Part shown: positions 62,361 through 64,000 of the stretch, one piece after another
How the letters are laid out: every line of letters begins with the position of its first letter
Position numbering within the stretch: position 1 is the first letter of the stretch
Origin: Acanthaster planci
Lineage: Eukaryota > Echinodermata > Asteroidea > Valvatida > Acanthasteridae
DNA length: 64,000 nt
Reading direction: 5' to 3'
Assembly: GCF_001949145.1 (NCBI RefSeq)
Contig: NW_019091390.1
Span: 284,342-348,341, forward strand
The notes under the pieces: generated by a model
Told to the model about the DNA's origin: nothing
The model's input: only the letters and a program-made list of their open reading frames with translations
Databases searched by the model: none
Translations under genes and position numbers: made by a program

Positions 62361-64000
62361 CTGCCCTGCAAGGATGAGAAAGCCATGGCAAATGGTCTGA
62401 CATTAATCCAGAGAAGCGTTAGATTGCCGGTCGTCTGCTGTGCACATGTAAGCTGATTGAGCATGGTGCAAAAGTCATCTCTATTTGAGCAAGGCTACTT
62501 AAATCATTTTGTACTCAGAGGAATGTAACCAGTAACGATGTGATTTGCATCAACTCAACGCTGGGCAAACTTCTGCCGACTGAAGGGATTCTTTCTGCAT
62601 CAAGTGTCATTCAGTCATTTTGAAAAGTACTGACTGGGGGCCCTCAAAATATGCATAAATATCTGAATTTCTGTGCACACCGGCATCAGTAAAATATATA
62701 AAAGCCAGGTATGCAGCAAAAAAAAATCCGCTTATCTGGAGCAAAGCTTTGCTGATTGAATATCACAGGCTGACAGACATGTTGATTGTATTCACTCTTT
62801 CACAGTTAAATGAACCAGTCACTTCAATGAAAAGTTTACGCATGTCAAAAGACATCACTAGATCATCTTCAGTAGACTTTTACACCGTGACCTGGTCCAA
62901 ACTTTATCCTTTGCTTGTACAGGCAGTTAGCAGGATTCATAACAGTAGGTGGTGCGTGGGCGTAGCGCTGTGTTCTGTTATCTCATTGGTTGAGTCATGA
63001 AGGCACACCTCCACTTGGAATGGGGTGATACTGGTGGGACAGGGAACTTTATAAAATGAGCCAAAGGGCAACCTTTGCATTTTTTGTGCAGTGACATTGT
63101 ATGATACATTTTTATGTGGACAGTGTGCATGTATGTGTACTGATACTGTACACATGTACATGTACACTGTATATTGTCTTGTTTTCATGTGTTTTTTTTT
63201 GTCTTTTTATTCCTGTAAACCAATTTTTAAACTACCTTTTTACTTTTGAAGCTTTTAGGTTTAACTAAAATGTAACTGAATGTTGAAAAAAGACACAGTT
63301 ACATCTCAAATCAATATTATGGAATTCTGTATGTGTTCCTGTTGGCTTTCTCTTGACATATGAAGCATAAATATGTATCAACATGTCTACTGCTTAAACA
63401 GCGTATGATTTTGGATATTTCCAATATTTGCTGGGTCACTTTTAATAGCTGGTTGCCTGGTTGAATTATTGCACCTCGGAATCTATTGTGTTGCAGAGGA
63501 CCACTGGTTAAAAACGAGAAATGTGGCTTGTAAAGTCCATGTTTAGAAGTAATTTACCCTTTGGTGTGCATCGGTCAGTATAATGTAATCTGGAGGGTTT
63601 TTACCTCATGTACCATACATGTATATCCTGCCTCGGAGTTGATTTACAATGATTACACACCCCAGATATCTGTTATTACATGCTTCACCAAATTTATCAC
63701 ATGGCTCGTCAAATGTAAATTGTAGGGGTTGCTTTTTGTCTGCGGGAAGGAGAAACTTGTTTGCATATTATCTTGACATTTGTCCTGCACAAAGTCATAT
63801 TGAGATTTGTTGTAAAATTGTAAGAGTGGTTCTGAAACACACAAGATAAGTCATGCATGGAATTAACATTTATTCATCATTATTTCTGTGGAACTGTAGG
63901 CTCAAAATGTGCTGAATTTCAGAGTGGAGAAGAAAAACAAAAAGAATCTTGTCATCCTCGAAATAATTCAGTTTGCCATTTAGCCTTAGGTTTTTCGGGG

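Larger units (their letters stand above)
59463..64000. other. CTH intron 1 (continues past the window)
   Basis: No second CTH exon could be found, so intron 1 is at least 4.5 kb. It contains a diverged copy of the foldback element of GLDC intron 16 (60453-60725), a 46-bp tandem repeat (62259-62360) and several acatgtacatgta motifs (about 61005, 61365 and 63150). Nothing else coding was seen. Confidence 0.6.

Noticed and set aside
59463-64000. Further CTH exons
   Set aside because: No stretch encoding the expected next conserved blocks was found with splice sites, so they are assumed to lie beyond the window.

Overview
The window is animal (metazoan) nuclear DNA: AT-rich, with short exons, GT-AG introns (and one GC-AG intron), no operons, many foldback elements of the MITE type, a degenerate LINE, several minisatellites and two assembly gaps (19854-20457 and 42838-42966). 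Gene content (a vitellogenin-type yolk protein end, SYCE2, nardilysin, GLDC, CTH) together with the abundance of tacatgta-type motifs suggests an invertebrate deuterostome, such as an echinoderm or a cephalochordate. The exact taxon cannot be fixed from the sequence alone.

Layout, left to right. (1) 277-1911, + strand: the last three exons of a vitellogenin-like protein (VWD domain and C-terminus); the rest lies off the left edge. (2) 4022-5822, - strand: a three-exon gene for a SYCE2-like synaptonemal-complex central-element protein, 184 aa. (3) 6404-23354, + strand: complete nardilysin (NRDC), 27 coding exons, about 1093 aa once a single-base frame break in exon 2 is allowed for. Its ATG is 581 bp from that of SYCE2, head to head. 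(4) 26988-53343, - strand: complete mitochondrial glycine dehydrogenase (GLDC, P-protein of the glycine cleavage system), 23 exons, 1042 aa, convergent with NRDC. (5) 59286-59462, + strand: coding exon 1 of cystathionine gamma-lyase (CTH), divergent from GLDC; later exons lie off the right edge.

All exon boundaries given were set by hand so that reading phase is kept through every junction. The only inconsistency is in NRDC exon 2, which is one base short. GLDC and CTH are both PLP enzymes of glycine/serine/sulfur amino-acid metabolism (glycine cleavage feeding one-carbon units; transsulfuration making cysteine). SYCE2 acts in meiotic chromosome synapsis and NRDC is an M16 metallopeptidase. 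Apart from divergent promoters there is no sign that the five genes form one system.

The accessory interest is in the non-coding DNA. There is an inverted, still-open copy of nardilysin exon 7 inside intron 3; a 3.4-kb structure with about 830-bp inverted arms rich in CGTCG between GLDC and CTH; a 283-bp foldback element with a perfect 8-bp target duplication; a two-copy TAGGGCTG-ended element with 8-bp duplications; a small element (111-127 bp) with 11-14 bp target duplications; several further foldback families; and minisatellites, one of which holds the first assembly gap.
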